Below, in pieces: positions 57,333 through 57,668 of a stretch of DNA of 57,668 nt (position 1 is its first letter; each line of letters opens with the position of its first letter). Under the pieces are notes generated by a model. It was not told the origin of the DNA and made no database searches. It saw only the letters and a program-made list of their open reading frames with translations. The translations under genes and the position numbers were made by a program. Location of the stretch: NCBI RefSeq assembly GCF_018139625.1, contig NZ_JAGSOH010000037.1, forward strand, positions 1-57,668, in the 5' to 3' direction. This stretch comes from Actinospica acidithermotolerans. GTDB taxonomy: Bacteria; Actinomycetota; Actinomycetes; Streptomycetales; Catenulisporaceae.

Positions 57333-57668
57333 TTAGACGACCAGGCGGAGGGTGCGGGTCGCCGGGGTGATGGTGACGGTCTGGCCCCAGGCGAGCTGGA
57401 TGCGGTCGGCTTCCATGCCGTCGCCGAAGATGACCAGCGAATCGCTGCGGACCAGCACCGTCAGGGCCTGGTCGCCCTTGATCACGCCTTCGGTGAGGTC
57501 GGCGCCGGTGGTCGGGGACGGCCAGGCTTCGCGGACGAACCAGGCTAGGTCGCGGGCCTCGGGGGTGGGGAGCGCTAGGTCGGTGCGGCGCTCCTTGGCG
57601 ACGGAGCGGAGCCAGCCGGTGGCGCCGGTGCCGGTGCCGGCTAGCAGGCCGGAGGAGGATTGGGGCTC
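57333..57668 (-). CDS. NAD-kinase-like protein, C-terminal part (partial)
   Basis: The reading enters from the right edge and ends at 57333-57335 (TAA). It contains SSSGLLAGTGTGATGWLRSV and later SDSLVIFGDGMEADRIQLAW, a pattern of the ATP-NAD kinase/diacylglycerol kinase-like fold, with a substrate loop (TGTGATGW) in place of the usual STPTGSTAY. It ends RTLRLVV. About 111 residues are visible; the N-terminal part with the GGDG motif would lie outside. Confidence 0.6.
   Translation of the reverse strand, partial: EPQSSSGLLAGTGTGATGWLRSVAKERRTDLALPTPEARDLAWFVREAWPSPTTGADLTEGVIKGDQALTVLVRSDSLVIFGDGMEADRIQLAWGQTVTITPATRTLRLVV

Overview
The window is high-GC DNA with actinobacterial gene families throughout (DUF2637, DUF4913, DUF4192-like, MAB_1171c, SCO6880-type T4SS component, TPR-type XRE regulators, F420-type nitroreductase). 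It reads as the right-hand 50-56 kb of an integrative and conjugative element (ICE) of a filamentous actinomycete, inserted at a tRNA-Pro(GGG) gene (56087-56160). Ordinary chromosome resumes at about 56.2 kb. The species cannot be named from the sequence. The left junction was not found, so the element probably continues beyond base 1.

Layout. (a) 0-6 kb: decayed transposase and coding remnants, then a minus-strand toxin operon made of a WXG100-like secretion partner, a 1312-residue Rhs protein ending in a DddA-like (SCP1.201) deaminase domain, and an Imm1 immunity protein. (b) 6-10.7 kb: a tightly coupled minus-strand operon of XRE regulator, ImmA/IrrE protease, MAB_1171c membrane protein, cytochrome P450 and NlpC/P60 wall hydrolase. 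(c) 10.9-27.6 kb: a divergent plus-strand conjugation operon with pilin-like, membrane, VirB6/TrbL-like, SCO6880-type, VirB4-like and VirD4/TraG-like proteins, DUF4913 and DUF6292-like proteins, then a 2593-residue DNA methylase-helicase-primase/polymerase fusion. (d) 27.6-31.8 kb: a patch of immunity-type genes, a complete IS701-family element, a partial second copy and a decayed toxin fragment. (e) 31.8-41.3 kb: metabolic and regulatory cargo (HAD hydrolase, two XRE-TPR regulators, GPP34 protein, APC permease, GNAT, Nudix, GRDP-like protein with a Cys-rich tail, APH-type kinase). (f) 41.5-46.8 kb: a winged-helix protein and, convergent with it, a MobF relaxase-helicase. (g) 47-54 kb: small control and accessory genes (S1-like, HEAT-like, HTH, DUF4192-like, VOC, DUF2637, RHH-like) and tiny genes preceded by structured leaders. 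(h) 54.4-56.2 kb: xis, int, terminator and tRNA-Pro. (i) 56.2-57.7 kb: chromosomal nitroreductase gene, tandem repeats and a partial NAD-kinase-like gene.

How it works together (inference). Int and Xis move the element at tRNA-Pro. The MobF relaxase nicks and unwinds the DNA, the VirD4-like protein delivers it to the VirB4/VirB6-type channel, and the NlpC/P60 enzyme may open the wall. The primase/polymerase fusion could replicate or protect the transferred DNA. The most distinctive items are the T7SS-type Rhs/DddA-like toxin with Imm1, the methylase-helicase-PrimPol fusion, the five-gene XRE-ImmA-MAB_1171c-P450-NlpC operon, and a pair of homologous 5' leaders whose two hairpins show compensatory base changes.
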